This document shows positions 25,871 through 34,879 of a stretch of DNA of 64,000 nt, in pieces. How positions within the stretch are numbered: the stretch's first letter is position 1; each line of letters opens with the position of its first letter. Origin of the DNA: Pseudomonadota bacterium (GTDB lineage: Bacteria > Pseudomonadota > Alphaproteobacteria > Rhizobiales > Beijerinckiaceae); the NCBI GenBank assembly GCA_023450615.1, contig JAEXGT010000032.1, forward strand, positions 27,626 to 91,625, given 5' to 3'. A program made the position numbers and the translations under genes. The notes below the pieces were generated by a model, which worked only from the letters and a program-made list of their open reading frames with translations, had not been told where the DNA came from and did no database searches.

Positions 25871-26530
25871 ATGTACCAGTGGGATTTCAGCTTCCTGGCC
25901 AAATACGTTCCTTTGATCATCAACGGAACCTACTATACGATTGGCTTCACGTGCATAACGGCGATCCTCGGCCTCATCATCGGTCTCCTGATCGCGCTTC
26001 TTCGCGTTTCAGGCCGAACATTCATCGCCCTGCCCCTCATCGGAATAACCGAGATCTTCCGCTGCACGCCCGTTCTCGTTCAGCTGATCTGGTTCTATTA
26101 CGCTTTTCCCATTCTCGTCGGCATCGAATTGTCGCCTTCGGCCGCGGCGATCATGGCCCTCTCGCTCTATGGCGGCTCCTTCTACGCGGAGATCATTCGC
26201 GGCGGCATGATCTCGATTGAGCGGGGCCAGTGGGATGCCGGGCGCGCAATCGGCATGCGCCAGATACAGATCCTCCGTCGCGTGATCCTGCCTCAATCGG
26301 TCCGCCGCATGGTCCCGCCCCTGGTCGGACAGACGATCCTTCAGCTCAAGAACACGTCGCTCGTCTCCGTTCTGGCCGTTCCGGATCTCCTCTATCAAGG
26401 ACAGGCGATCACTTCGGCCACCTATCGCCCGCTCGAAACATATACGGTGATCGCGCTGATCTACTTCGCAATCCTCTTCCCCCTCACGCGGATCGCCGAG
26501 CTCCTCGAGCTTCGTGCGGGCCGGGCGTAA
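25871..26530 (+). CDS. Amino-acid ABC transporter permease
   Basis: A 219-residue permease of the HisM/GlnP type. It has LIINGTYYTIGFTCITAILG at the N-terminus, EIFRCTPVLVQLIWFYYAFP and the EAA loop DAGRAIGMRQIQILRRVILP (about residues 124-143). Length is standard. It is the only permease of this importer, so it probably acts as a homodimer. The ATPase gene follows 17 bp downstream. Confidence 0.92.
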   Translation: MYQWDFSFLAKYVPLIINGTYYTIGFTCITAILGLIIGLLIALLRVSGRTFIALPLIGITEIFRCTPVLVQLIWFYYAFPILVGIELSPSAAAIMALSLYGGSFYAEIIRGGMISIERGQWDAGRAIGMRQIQILRRVILPQSVRRMVPPLVGQTILQLKNTSLVSVLAVPDLLYQGQAITSATYRPLETYTVIALIYFAILFPLTRIAELLELRAGRA

Positions 26531-26547
26531 TCGGAGGGATGGCAATC

Positions 26548-27333
26548 ATGATCGGATCGAACACAGAAGATCGGTACGTGTTGGATGCCAGCGACATCCG
26601 CAAGTCCTTCGGCAAGCTGGAAGTGCTGAAAGGGATCACGCTGCGTGTCCCCCGCGGCGAGGTCGTTTCCCTGATCGGGCCGAGCGGCTCCGGCAAATCG
26701 ACCTTCCTCCGCTGCCTCAATCTTCTTGAGTTCCCGGATGGCGGCTCAATCATGGCCAACGGAAGCAGGCTGGATTTCTCGACATCCAACCGCCGGCCGG
26801 GCGACAGGCAGCTCGCAGAGTTTCGTGCGCGGACCGGAATGGTCTTTCAGAACTTCAATCTGTTCCCGCACATGACGGCTCTCGGCAACGTGATGGAAGG
26901 GCCGAGGATCGTCAAGCGCATGCCCATGGCGCAGGCGCGCGAGATGGCCCTCGAACTTCTTGCAAAAGTTGGATTGAGCGACAAGGCGGATGTCTATCCG
27001 GATCAGCTATCGGGAGGACAGAAGCAGCGCGTGGCCATTGCCCGTGCATTGGCCATGAAACCGGAAGCGATGCTTTTCGACGAGGCGACGTCCGCCCTGG
27101 ACCCGGAACTGGTCGGGGAAGTGCTGACTGTCGTTCGCCAACTCGCCACTGAGGGAATGACGATGGTTCTGGTCACTCACGAGATCCCCTTCGCGCGGGA
27201 TGTCGCCGACAGAATGGTGTTCATGGCCAATGGCCGGATCGTCGAGGAAGGCCGCCCCTCCGAGATCGTCAACAACCCGACTGCGCCGGAATTGCGCGCC
27301 TTCCTATCGCATTTCCATGGCAGCTCGAAGTGA
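26548..27333 (+). CDS. Amino-acid ABC transporter ATP-binding protein
   Basis: About 261 residues from the ATG at 26548, nine bases after GGAGGG. The frame opens much earlier (26230), but that part is antisense-like overlap with the permease gene, and the ATG at 26539 abuts the Shine-Dalgarno. Walker A is GPSGSGKST, the signature is LSGGQKQRVAIARAL, Walker B is AMLFDEATSALDPE and the switch is LVTHEIPFARDVADRM. It energises the upstream permease. Confidence 0.93.
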   Translation: MIGSNTEDRYVLDASDIRKSFGKLEVLKGITLRVPRGEVVSLIGPSGSGKSTFLRCLNLLEFPDGGSIMANGSRLDFSTSNRRPGDRQLAEFRARTGMVFQNFNLFPHMTALGNVMEGPRIVKRMPMAQAREMALELLAKVGLSDKADVYPDQLSGGQKQRVAIARALAMKPEAMLFDEATSALDPELVGEVLTVVRQLATEGMTMVLVTHEIPFARDVADRMVFMANGRIVEEGRPSEIVNNPTAPELRAFLSHFHGSSK

Positions 27334-27408
27334 GAATGCCGGACGTGATCAGCATATCGGCCCATAGGGCCTGCCACGACAGACCATGAATGAAGCTGGA
27401 GATCTAAG

Positions 27409-29034
27409 ATGAATGTCGGTGAAGAAGTCGCTCGCATCTTGCAGGCTGAGGGAGTGGAGATCCTCTTCTGCTATCCCACCAACCGGCTGATCGACGAATC
27501 CGCGAAGCTCGGGATACGGCCCATCGTGGTTCGCCAGGAGCGAACCGGCGTCCATATGGCGGACGCGTATTCCCGTTTGAGCTCGGGGCGCAAGGTCGGC
27601 GTATTTGCCATGCAGCACGGCCCGGGCATCGAGAATTCTTACGGCGCAGTCGCGCAGGCATTCGCGGACTCGGTTCCCATCATGGTGATCCCGCAGGGCT
27701 ATCCGCAGCGCCTTGCAGGCATTCGTCCCAATTTCAGCGCAGCCACCAGCATGCGGGACATCACGAAGTTCGCCGAAGCCTTGAGTGTCCCCGGCGAAGC
27801 GTCGAACCTCATGCGCCGTGCTTTCAGCGAAGTGCGCAACGGACGCGGCGGCCCGGTCCTCGTCGAAATTCCTAATGACATGTGGAACGCGGAGAGCGCC
27901 CCCCAGAGCACCTATCATCCGCCGCGCAGCAGCCGCTTCGGGCCGGACCCAGCCGATGTATCGGCTGCCGTCGACCTGCTCAAATCCGCGCGGTCTCCCG
28001 TGCTCTATGCGGGACAGGGCGTTCATTATTCCAGGGCCTGGAAGCAGCTCAAGGAACTCGCGGAGTTGATGGGTATTCCTGTGGCCACAACGCTTCCGGG
28101 AAAGAGTTCATTTCCGGAAGATCATCCCCTGTCCCTTGGATCCGGGGGCCTCACCTATCCGCGAGCCGTCAAGCAATATCTCGATCAGGCCGATGTCGTC
28201 ATCGGCGTCGGCTGCAGCTTCACGGAAACCGTCTTTGCGGTTCCGATGCCGAAAACTCCGAAGATCATCCATATCACGCTCGATCCGTCGCACCTCAACA
28301 AGGATGTCAGAGCCGATGTGGGCCTTGTCGGAGACGCCGGGCTGGCGCTCGATGCCATTTTGGCCGAGCTGCGTTCCCGCGGGCAGCAGCAGATCGACTG
28401 GGCTGGAACCGCCGCTGAGATTGCTGCCGTGCACGAAGAATGGCTCGCCGAGTGGATGCCGTATCTCACCGACGATGCGGCGCCGCTTTCTCCTTATCGC
28501 GTGATATGGGAGTTGATGAAGGCGACGGAGACCATCGACAACATCATAACGCATGATGCCGGCAGGCCCCGCGATCAACTGACCCCTTTCTGGATTTCAC
28601 GGGAGCCGCAGAGCTTCATCGGTTGGGGCAAGACCACCCAGCTCGGATACGGCCTTGGCCTGGCGATGGGGGCGAAACTCGCTTGTCCCGAAAAGCTCTG
28701 CATCAATGTGTGGGGCGATGCCGCCATCGGCTTTACCGGGATGGATTTCGAGACTGCCGCCCGTGAGAGAATTCCGATTCTTTCGATCCTCCTGAACAAC
28801 CAGGGAATGGCGACGGAATTGAACAACGTTCCCAATGCCATCGAACGTTACCGGGCGACCGACATAACGGGCAACTACGCGGACATGGCCGTTGCCTTCG
28901 GCGGATATGGAGAGCGCATCAGCAGTCCCAGTGAGATTTCAGCCGCAATCCGCCGCGGCATCGCCAAGACGCGAGAAGGTGTCCCGGCCCTTCTGGAATT
29001 CATGACCCGGCAAGAGACTGCAATGTCACGCTAG
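27409..29034 (+). CDS. Thiamine-diphosphate-dependent enzyme of the acetolactate synthase/benzoylformate decarboxylase superfamily
   Basis: A 541-residue three-domain ThDP enzyme. The N-terminal domain has the conserved cofactor-activating glutamate in VVRQERTGVHMADAYSR (about residue 44). The central domain is of the ALS type (ARSPVLYAGQGVHYSRAWK). The C-terminal domain has the Mg/ThDP motif NVWGDAAIGFTGMDFETAAR ending in LLNNQGMA; the usual GDG is GDA. It is not ilvB, which lies at 52-54 kb. It sits before an FMN 2-hydroxyacid oxidase, a pair reminiscent of benzoylformate decarboxylase and mandelate dehydrogenase. Decarboxylation or carboligation of a 2-oxo acid is likely; the substrate is unknown. 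Confidence 0.85.
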   Translation: MNVGEEVARILQAEGVEILFCYPTNRLIDESAKLGIRPIVVRQERTGVHMADAYSRLSSGRKVGVFAMQHGPGIENSYGAVAQAFADSVPIMVIPQGYPQRLAGIRPNFSAATSMRDITKFAEALSVPGEASNLMRRAFSEVRNGRGGPVLVEIPNDMWNAESAPQSTYHPPRSSRFGPDPADVSAAVDLLKSARSPVLYAGQGVHYSRAWKQLKELAELMGIPVATTLPGKSSFPEDHPLSLGSGGLTYPRAVKQYLDQADVVIGVGCSFTETVFAVPMPKTPKIIHITLDPSHLNKDVRADVGLVGDAGLALDAILAELRSRGQQQIDWAGTAAEIAAVHEEWLAEWMPYLTDDAAPLSPYRVIWELMKATETIDNIITHDAGRPRDQLTPFWISREPQSFIGWGKTTQLGYGLGLAMGAKLACPEKLCINVWGDAAIGFTGMDFETAARERIPILSILLNNQGMATELNNVPNAIERYRATDITGNYADMAVAFGGYGERISSPSEISAAIRRGIAKTREGVPALLEFMTRQETAMSR

Positions 29035-29044
29035 GACGACCGTC

Positions 29045-30223
29045 GTGAGCCCCAAAACGGCACTGAATGTCGAGGATATGAGGCAGGCGGCCCGCCGCCG
29101 CCTGCCCAATGGGTTGTTCGAGTTCATAGACAGGGCGACGGAGGACGACGTTGCCCTGCGGCGTAACCGGGAAGCCTTGTCGAATTTACGGCTCCTTCCT
29201 CGGGCGATGGTGGATGTGTCTCAGCGGGACACTTCCGCGAGGCTGCTCGGATCACGCTTTCGGTTCCCGTTCGCCGTTTCTCCGGCGGGCCCTGCCGGCT
29301 TGTTCTGGTATCAGGGTGAAATCGAGCTCGCCCGGGCTGCGAAATCCGCCGGAGTTCCTTTCACCATCTCTTCATACGCCACGACACCGATCGAAGAGAT
29401 CGCTGCGACGGGCGTCGACCTGTGGTGCCAGTTGTATCTCTGGCAGGATCGAACCCTCTCTGACGCAGTCCTGACGAGAGCGAGGAATATCGGCGTGCGC
29501 ACTCTGATGGTGACGATTGACACGCCGATGGTGGGACAGCGTGAATATCTTGCACGGAACGGTTTCGGCACGCCGTTTCGCCCTTCGGTACGTTCCATCG
29601 CCGATGTGCTTCGCCATCCGAGATGGGCGGCATCCGTACCTTTTCGATACTGGATACGAGGCCAATGGCCTCAAGTGATCAACCTTTCCCGGCCAACGCA
29701 CGAGCCCGCTGACGGATGGGCTGCGCGAACGGCGCTCGGCCAGAACATGACCTGGGCGGAAATCTCGCAGCTCCGCGAGAACTGGTACGGCAATCTGCTG
29801 CTGAAAGGAATCCTGCGTCCTGAAGATGCGGAAAAGGCAATCCAGATCGGATGTGACGGTGTCGTTGTCTCCAATCATGGAGGCCGCAACCTCGATAGCG
29901 CCGTCAGTCCTATCGATGTCCTTCCCCACATCGCATCCGCCATCGGATCGCGGGGCACCATTCTCATGGACAGCGGCATTCGGCGAGGCAGCGATATCCT
30001 GAAGGCCCTTGCGCTGGGCGCCGATGCGGTGCTTTCCGGCAGGCCGCTGCTCTATGGCATCGGCGCTTATGGCCGCGCGGGCGCTGAACGCGTCCTCACT
30101 CTGCTCCACGAGGAATTCGACAGGACCATGGCTCTCGCCGGAATCCGCTCGGTCGCAGAGATCACATCCGACCTCATCTTCCAGGCAGATCATCATCTCT
30201 CCAAGAGGCTTACTCATCAATGA
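29045..30223 (+). CDS. FMN-dependent alpha-hydroxyacid dehydrogenase/oxidase
   Basis: A 392-residue TIM-barrel FMN enzyme of the lactate/mandelate/glycolate oxidase family, starting at GTG 29045. It has FPFAVSPAGPAGLFWYQGE, the FMN/substrate strand WCQLYLWQD, the active-site region VVSNHGGRNLDSAVSPIDVL with the catalytic His and Arg, and the end block DSGIRRGSDILKALALGADA. It oxidises an (S)-2-hydroxy acid to a 2-oxo acid. It starts 10 bp after the ThDP enzyme and overlaps the next gene by 4 bp, so the three enzymes are translationally linked. Confidence 0.9.
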   Translation: MSPKTALNVEDMRQAARRRLPNGLFEFIDRATEDDVALRRNREALSNLRLLPRAMVDVSQRDTSARLLGSRFRFPFAVSPAGPAGLFWYQGEIELARAAKSAGVPFTISSYATTPIEEIAATGVDLWCQLYLWQDRTLSDAVLTRARNIGVRTLMVTIDTPMVGQREYLARNGFGTPFRPSVRSIADVLRHPRWAASVPFRYWIRGQWPQVINLSRPTHEPADGWAARTALGQNMTWAEISQLRENWYGNLLLKGILRPEDAEKAIQIGCDGVVVSNHGGRNLDSAVSPIDVLPHIASAIGSRGTILMDSGIRRGSDILKALALGADAVLSGRPLLYGIGAYGRAGAERVLTLLHEEFDRTMALAGIRSVAEITSDLIFQADHHLSKRLTHQ

Positions 30224-31665
30224 AGCACGCATCCGCGGACATTATCGTTGTGGGTTCAGGCGCATCCGGCGCATCGGCAGCAATCGAGGCCGCCTCTCTC
30301 GGATGCTCGGTCATCGGCATCGACGCCGCGCCTGCCTTTGGCGGAACCGCGCGGCTGGCGGGCGGCGGAATCTGCGTACCTGGATCGGAGATGCAGCGCA
30401 GCCAGGGCATTTCGGACTCCGTCGAGCTTGCCCTCGCGGATCTCTCCGCGAACGGCAATGTCTTCGACCGGGCCTGGGCAGAGACCTATTTCTCGCGTGC
30501 GAATGAAGACGTCTTCGAGTGGCTCCGTTCGATCGGTGTCGATTTCGCCTACCTTCGTCACTTCGAAAGCGACAGCGTGCCGCGCTTCCACAGGCCCCGC
30601 AACGGCGGAGCGGAAATCATGGCCAGGCTTTGGGATCACGGTCTGCAATTCGGATTGCAGGACAGTTGGTTCTTCGGACGGCGCGTGACCTCATTGATCA
30701 TGGACGACAGTCAAGTGCGAGGCGTCCGTTGCACCGGTGACAACGGCGTCGAGGAATTCCATGCCAAGGCCGTGATCATGGCCGTCGGCGGTTTCGCCGC
30801 GAACCTTGATCGGATCCGCGGATGGGTTCCCGCCCTTCGGACCGTGCCTCGGCTCCTGACCGGAGGTGGACCGGGCGCGAAGGGAGAAGGCATCGCCCTT
30901 CTCCAGGAGAGCGGCGCTCTCATCCGGCATCTCGAAGATCTTTACTGCTATGCGTCCGGATTGCCGGATTACAACGATCCGACAGGGACCAGGGGTGTCG
31001 TCATCCGCGCCACGTCGGGATGGATCTGGCTCAACCGCCGTGGCGAGCGTTTTCATGACGAGAGCCGCACCATCAGCGGCAACTGGGCGGTGCCGCGCCT
31101 GCTCGATCAGGACGGCTCCACGGCCTGGGCGATTTTCGACGCCGACGCGGTTCATGACGTCATCATCGACGATCACTATGTTCCGGTGGGATCGGAAACG
31201 GCCCATCAGGCAGCGCTTCGTCACCTTGAACATTCTCCCCATGTCTGGACGGCGAATGATCCGAGAGAACTCTTCGAGAAGATCGGCATCGCGGTCGAGG
31301 AAGGATTGTCCACGCTCGGCGCATGGAACCGGCAGCTTGAGGACGAGACTTCTTTCGACCCGCTGACGGGGCGCCGCCTTTGCGGCCTGAGGCCGCTTGC
31401 GAAGCCGCCGTTCTATGCCGCGCAACTGTTTCCCATCGCCAGGAAATCGATGGGCGGAGTTCAAACGGACTTGGCCTGCCGCGTCCTCGGCTCCAAGGGC
31501 GGCATCGTTCCGGGCCTCTATGCTGCCGGCGAGCTATCGGGCATGGGGGGCGGCCATATTGCAGGACCGAAGCCCCTCGAGGGAATGATGGTCGGCTGCT
31601 CCTGCTTCAGCGGGAGGATCGCAGGCCGCACCGCGGCGAAGGATGTCGTGGAAGGCCGGGCGTGA
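30220..31665 (+). CDS. FAD-dependent dehydrogenase (FAD_binding_2; fumarate reductase/ketosteroid dehydrogenase type)
   Basis: A 481-residue flavoprotein. The N-terminal FAD motif is DIIVVGSGASGASAAIEAAS, followed by FGGTARLAGGGICVPGS. The C-terminal FAD block is GLYAAGELSGMGGGHIAGPK. The family carries out desaturation or reduction of C=C bonds in fumarate, steroids and 3-oxo compounds. It is the last gene of the IclR-linked operon; its ATG overlaps the upstream stop (ATGA). It may take electrons from, or modify, the compound handled by the ThDP and FMN enzymes. The exact reaction is unknown. Confidence 0.87.
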   Translation: MKHASADIIVVGSGASGASAAIEAASLGCSVIGIDAAPAFGGTARLAGGGICVPGSEMQRSQGISDSVELALADLSANGNVFDRAWAETYFSRANEDVFEWLRSIGVDFAYLRHFESDSVPRFHRPRNGGAEIMARLWDHGLQFGLQDSWFFGRRVTSLIMDDSQVRGVRCTGDNGVEEFHAKAVIMAVGGFAANLDRIRGWVPALRTVPRLLTGGGPGAKGEGIALLQESGALIRHLEDLYCYASGLPDYNDPTGTRGVVIRATSGWIWLNRRGERFHDESRTISGNWAVPRLLDQDGSTAWAIFDADAVHDVIIDDHYVPVGSETAHQAALRHLEHSPHVWTANDPRELFEKIGIAVEEGLSTLGAWNRQLEDETSFDPLTGRRLCGLRPLAKPPFYAAQLFPIARKSMGGVQTDLACRVLGSKGGIVPGLYAAGELSGMGGGHIAGPKPLEGMMVGCSCFSGRIAGRTAAKDVVEGRA

Positions 31666-31757
31666 CATTTCCCACCCGACCCCGTGATGACAACAGCACG
31701 TCTTAGCTTGCGAAGGGATAGTCGAAGCCGGTGATCTGCGTGGAGGTGGCCTCGCCG

Positions 31758-32093
31758 TTAATTACGCCGTATCTCGGAGCCGGCACCGCCGGCCTTCCTG
31801 GCAGCAATGTCCGGGAGGCCGTCTCCGTTGAAGTCACACCTCATCATTCTGACGCTGAGCGATCCCGGATTATGGATCTCAATCCTATGAAGCGGGTTGT
31901 CCGAAGTGATCCGGGCTGATCCGAGCGTCAGGCCGTCCGTCGCGCCATCGATGAGAACGACCTCAACTTCTGAGCGAACGCTACTTGCCAATGTTCCGTA
32001 ATCCGCCACTTCTGTGTCAATGAAGACAATCTCTTTCCGAGTCGGCTCCGCGATATTGATTTCGACGGAAATCCTGAGAACGGTATTTTCACG
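31758..32093 (-). pseudogene. Fragment resembling the start of a DUF4347 (large surface protein) domain
   Basis: An open stretch of 111 codons on the minus strand. Its upstream part reads EPTRKEIVFIDTEVADYG, then VRSEVEVVLIDGATDGLTLG, which resembles the first strands of DUF4347, usually found at the N-terminus of very large adhesin-like proteins. After about 45 residues the likeness ends. The tail contains DFNGDGLPDIAARK, similar to FG-GAP/calcium-loop repeats. There is no clear start codon (GTG at 32009, stop just before 32093). I read it as the two ends of a large gene joined by a deletion, or a short remnant. Judged from memory of the family, so uncertain. Confidence 0.35.
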
Positions 32094-32213
32094 TTATGGC
32101 CGCTTGATTCTGATTGAAGCGAATCCGGCCCAGAATAGGCACCCATGTATTGCCATCATTTTTGTTAACAATTCAACCAGAACTATTGGTAACATTGTTT
32201 TATTGCGAAGCTC

Positions 32214-32933
32214 ATGAATAGAGAGAAGGTCCCCGTGCCCTCAGGCACCGCAGCAGAACCATCCATCCTCCGCCCTCGGGGATCCTCGGCGGAGGTGGAA
32301 CGGGTGATGGAGCATGTCCGGGAGAGCATTGCTCAGGGGCGGCTTTCCCCTGGGCAGAAACTGGTCGAGATCGACCTATGCACGACCTTGGACCTCAAGC
32401 GCGGCCCCGTGCGCGAGGGACTGCGCATCCTCGCTGGCCAGGGCGTGCTCGAACTGATCCCGAACCGCGGCGCCTGGGTGCGCAAGCTCGACCGCAAGGA
32501 CCTCGCCGACATGGTCCAAACCTTGGCGAGCCTCAATGCCGGAGCGCTCTTCCAGGCATTGCGGAAGAATGATTCAGCGCAACTGAAGGAAGTGCTCGAT
32601 CCGATCATCGACGAGATGCGGCTGGCGCAGGCGGCACGCTCCTACCCTGCGCTCATCCGGGAGATCGCCCACTATCACAGCGCCATCATCGATCTCTCAG
32701 GCAATCGTTATATGACTTATCTTCTCGAGGCGCTGCATGTGTATCACTACCACCGCTCGATGGCGCTCGAACTGACGGTCGAGAACTGGCCGCTTTATTT
32801 GGGCGCGTACGAAAAAGCGCATGCCGCCGTCATCCGCAAGGACTTTACAGCGGCCGCCACCCTCTTCGAGGCGCATGCCGAGCGGTTGCTGGCAACCTTG
32901 GCTCAGGACGCCACACCGGCCGTGTTCCGCTGA
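32214..32933 (+). CDS. GntR-family transcriptional regulator, FCD subfamily
   Basis: A 239-residue regulator. The winged helix is at about residues 25-95 (SIAQGRLSPGQKLVEIDLCT, then RGPVREGLRILAGQGVLELI). The helical FCD effector domain follows. Start choice is uncertain: the ATG at 32214 lacks a clear Shine-Dalgarno, while the GTG at 32235 has AGAGAAGG in front. It is convergent with the dehydrogenase gene at 32957 and sits at the boundary between two catabolic clusters, so its target is unclear. Confidence 0.88.
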   Translation: MNREKVPVPSGTAAEPSILRPRGSSAEVERVMEHVRESIAQGRLSPGQKLVEIDLCTTLDLKRGPVREGLRILAGQGVLELIPNRGAWVRKLDRKDLADMVQTLASLNAGALFQALRKNDSAQLKEVLDPIIDEMRLAQAARSYPALIREIAHYHSAIIDLSGNRYMTYLLEALHVYHYHRSMALELTVENWPLYLGAYEKAHAAVIRKDFTAAATLFEAHAERLLATLAQDATPAVFR

Positions 32934-32956
32934 GCTGCGGGGCTCTTCGTTCCGTC

Positions 32957-33838
32957 TTACGTCCGACGAGACCAATAACCCGTCAGACTGGTTGCATCGC
33001 GGGAACCCCAGCCCTGCCGGCTCGCCTCATCGTAGACGGAGAGCGTGCGTTCGACGACCGGCAGCGAGAGACCAAGTTCGCTTCCCTCCGCGATCATCGT
33101 TCGCAGGTCCTTCCGGAATGAATCGACATCGAAGGTTACGGGCTGCGGGTCGTCTCCGCGCATTCCCGTCGCGATCATGGCGCCGCGCGCCTTGAGAATA
33201 TTGGCGCCGCCCGACGTATCGGAGAACAAGTCGACAATTCGGTCCGGTTCGATTCCAAGGTGGCGGCAGAGCGAATAGGCCTCACCAAGCGCCTGGTAAA
33301 AGACGACAAGGGGCAGATTCACCGCGAGCTTCAGGCTTGCTCCGGAGCCGACCGGCCCGGCATGCTCGATGCGCCGGCAGAACTGCTCGATGATCGGACG
33401 TGCGCGGGCGACGTTCTCCGGCGTTCCTCCGACAAGGCCGATCAAACGTCCCTCCCGGGCAGGCCCCGTGGAGCCGCTCACCGGACATTCCACATAGGCT
33501 CCGCCTTTCGCTTCAACCTTCTCGGCAAGAGCACGCTGCGTCTTGGGCTGAACGGTGCTCGTCTCAATGAAGAGCTTGCCATTCAGATCCGCGCTCAGGA
33601 TCCCTTGATCGCCATTGAACACGTTCTCCAAGGCATCCGCGTCCAGAACGCAGGTGATGATCGCCTCGGCCTGTTCCACGACTTCGGCTGGAGACCGTCC
33701 GAGCATCGCGCCCGCTTCGACAAGGCTCTTGGCCTTGTCGGGCGTGCGGTTCCAGACCACGAGTTCGTGCCCGCAACCCTGCAACCGCGTTGCGAGGGCA
33801 GAGCCCATACGACCAAGTCCGATGATCCCGATCTTCAT
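32957..33838 (-). CDS. NAD(P)-dependent beta-hydroxyacid dehydrogenase (HIBADH/tartronate-semialdehyde reductase family)
   Basis: About 293 residues from the ATG at 33838 (MKIGIIGLGRMGSALATRL); the frame to 33925 adds an unrelated Arg-rich tail. It has the Rossmann motif GLGRMGSALATRL, the substrate motif YVECPVSGSTGPAREGRLIG (about residues 115-134) and the catalytic-lysine helix GSGASLKLAVNLPLVVFYQA. Enzymes of the family interconvert 3-hydroxy acids and semialdehydes. It follows an FAH-fold hydrolase on the same strand, suggesting a shared degradation route. Confidence 0.9.
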   Translation of the reverse strand: MKIGIIGLGRMGSALATRLQGCGHELVVWNRTPDKAKSLVEAGAMLGRSPAEVVEQAEAIITCVLDADALENVFNGDQGILSADLNGKLFIETSTVQPKTQRALAEKVEAKGGAYVECPVSGSTGPAREGRLIGLVGGTPENVARARPIIEQFCRRIEHAGPVGSGASLKLAVNLPLVVFYQALGEAYSLCRHLGIEPDRIVDLFSDTSGGANILKARGAMIATGMRGDDPQPVTFDVDSFRKDLRTMIAEGSELGLSLPVVERTLSVYDEASRQGWGSRDATSLTGYWSRRT

Positions 33839-33937
33839 CGCCGTCTCCCGATATTCGCGTCTTGCTGTTGAAGGTCTCTCCTTCGAGGGGCGGCGCATCG
33901 ATATGTGCCGCCTCCCCGCATTCATGTTCAGGAAAGC

Positions 33938-34792
33938 CTAGGCCTGGCCGTTCCAGCTTCTGACGAGTTGATCCTGCTGCCCAAGTCCCTCGATGCCCAG
34001 GCGGACGCGGTTGCCGGGGCGCAAATAGACAGGCGGCTTCATTCCCATGCCGACGCCGGGCGGCGTTCCGGTCGCGATCACGTCGCCGGGTTGAAGGCTC
34101 ATGAATTGACTCAGGTAGCTCACCAGGAATGCAGCCCCGTAGACCATCGTCTCCGTGCTGCCGTTCTGGTAGCGGTTGCCGTCAACCTCCAACCACATGT
34201 GCAGGCTCTGAGGATTGGGAACTTCATCCCGCGTGACGAGCCAAGGACCGATAGGCCCGAAGGTGTCGGCGCTCTTACCCTTCGTCCACTGGCCCGAGCG
34301 TTCGATCTGAAAAGCGCGCTCCGACACGTCGTTGATGACGCAATAGCCCGCCACATGTTCGAGCGCCTGGGCTTCGTCCACGTATTTCGCGGTCTTGCCG
34401 ATCACGATGCCGAGTTCGACCTCCCAATCCGTCTTTTCGGATCCGCGCGGAATTTCGATATCGTCGTTCGGACCGCAGATGGAGCTGGTCGCCTTCATGA
34501 ACATGATGGGCTCAGGCGGCACGGCCATGCCGGACTCGGCCGCGTGATCGGAATAGTTCAGGCCGATGCAGATGAACTTGCCGACCTGCCCGACGCAGGG
34601 ACCGATGCGGGGATTGCCTTCGACGCGCGGCAGCGTGGACGGATCGATGCTGCGCAGCCGCTCAAGTCCCGAGGGTGACAGGGCCTCGCCGGCGAGATCC
34701 GGAACGATGGTGGAGAGATCGCGGATGTCGCCGTTCTGATCGAGAAGACCGGGCTTTTCCTGACCGGGCGGGCCGTAGCGTAGCAGCTTCAT
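33938..34792 (-). CDS. Fumarylacetoacetate hydrolase-family protein
   Basis: A 284-residue FAH-fold enzyme. The catalytic region begins with GKFICIGLNYSDHAAESGMA (about residues 71-90). The metal ligands lie in DWEVELGIVIGKTAKYV. The C-terminal block SLQPGDVIATGTPPGVGMGM is characteristic. The shape resembles 2,4-diketo-3-deoxy-L-fuconate hydrolase and proteins often labelled ureidoglycolate lyase. These hydrolyse C-C bonds in acylpyruvates. The neighbours (dehydrogenase, FCD regulator, importer) point to a sugar-acid or aromatic-acid pathway, but the substrate cannot be read. Confidence 0.88.
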   Translation of the reverse strand: MKLLRYGPPGQEKPGLLDQNGDIRDLSTIVPDLAGEALSPSGLERLRSIDPSTLPRVEGNPRIGPCVGQVGKFICIGLNYSDHAAESGMAVPPEPIMFMKATSSICGPNDDIEIPRGSEKTDWEVELGIVIGKTAKYVDEAQALEHVAGYCVINDVSERAFQIERSGQWTKGKSADTFGPIGPWLVTRDEVPNPQSLHMWLEVDGNRYQNGSTETMVYGAAFLVSYLSQFMSLQPGDVIATGTPPGVGMGMKPPVYLRPGNRVRLGIEGLGQQDQLVRSWNGQA

Positions 34793-34879
34793 GGGATGTC
34801 CTTGTTCCTTTGAGTTTGTGTTGAGAATGAAAAGCGCCTCGAACCATGGATCGAGCGCGGATGTTACTGAACGCTTCCG

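Noticed and set aside
26230..26547. 106-residue N-terminal extension of the ATP-binding protein
   Set aside because: It overlaps the permease gene out of frame, is Arg/Pro-rich shadow sequence, and a good GGAGGG lies before the ATG at 26548.
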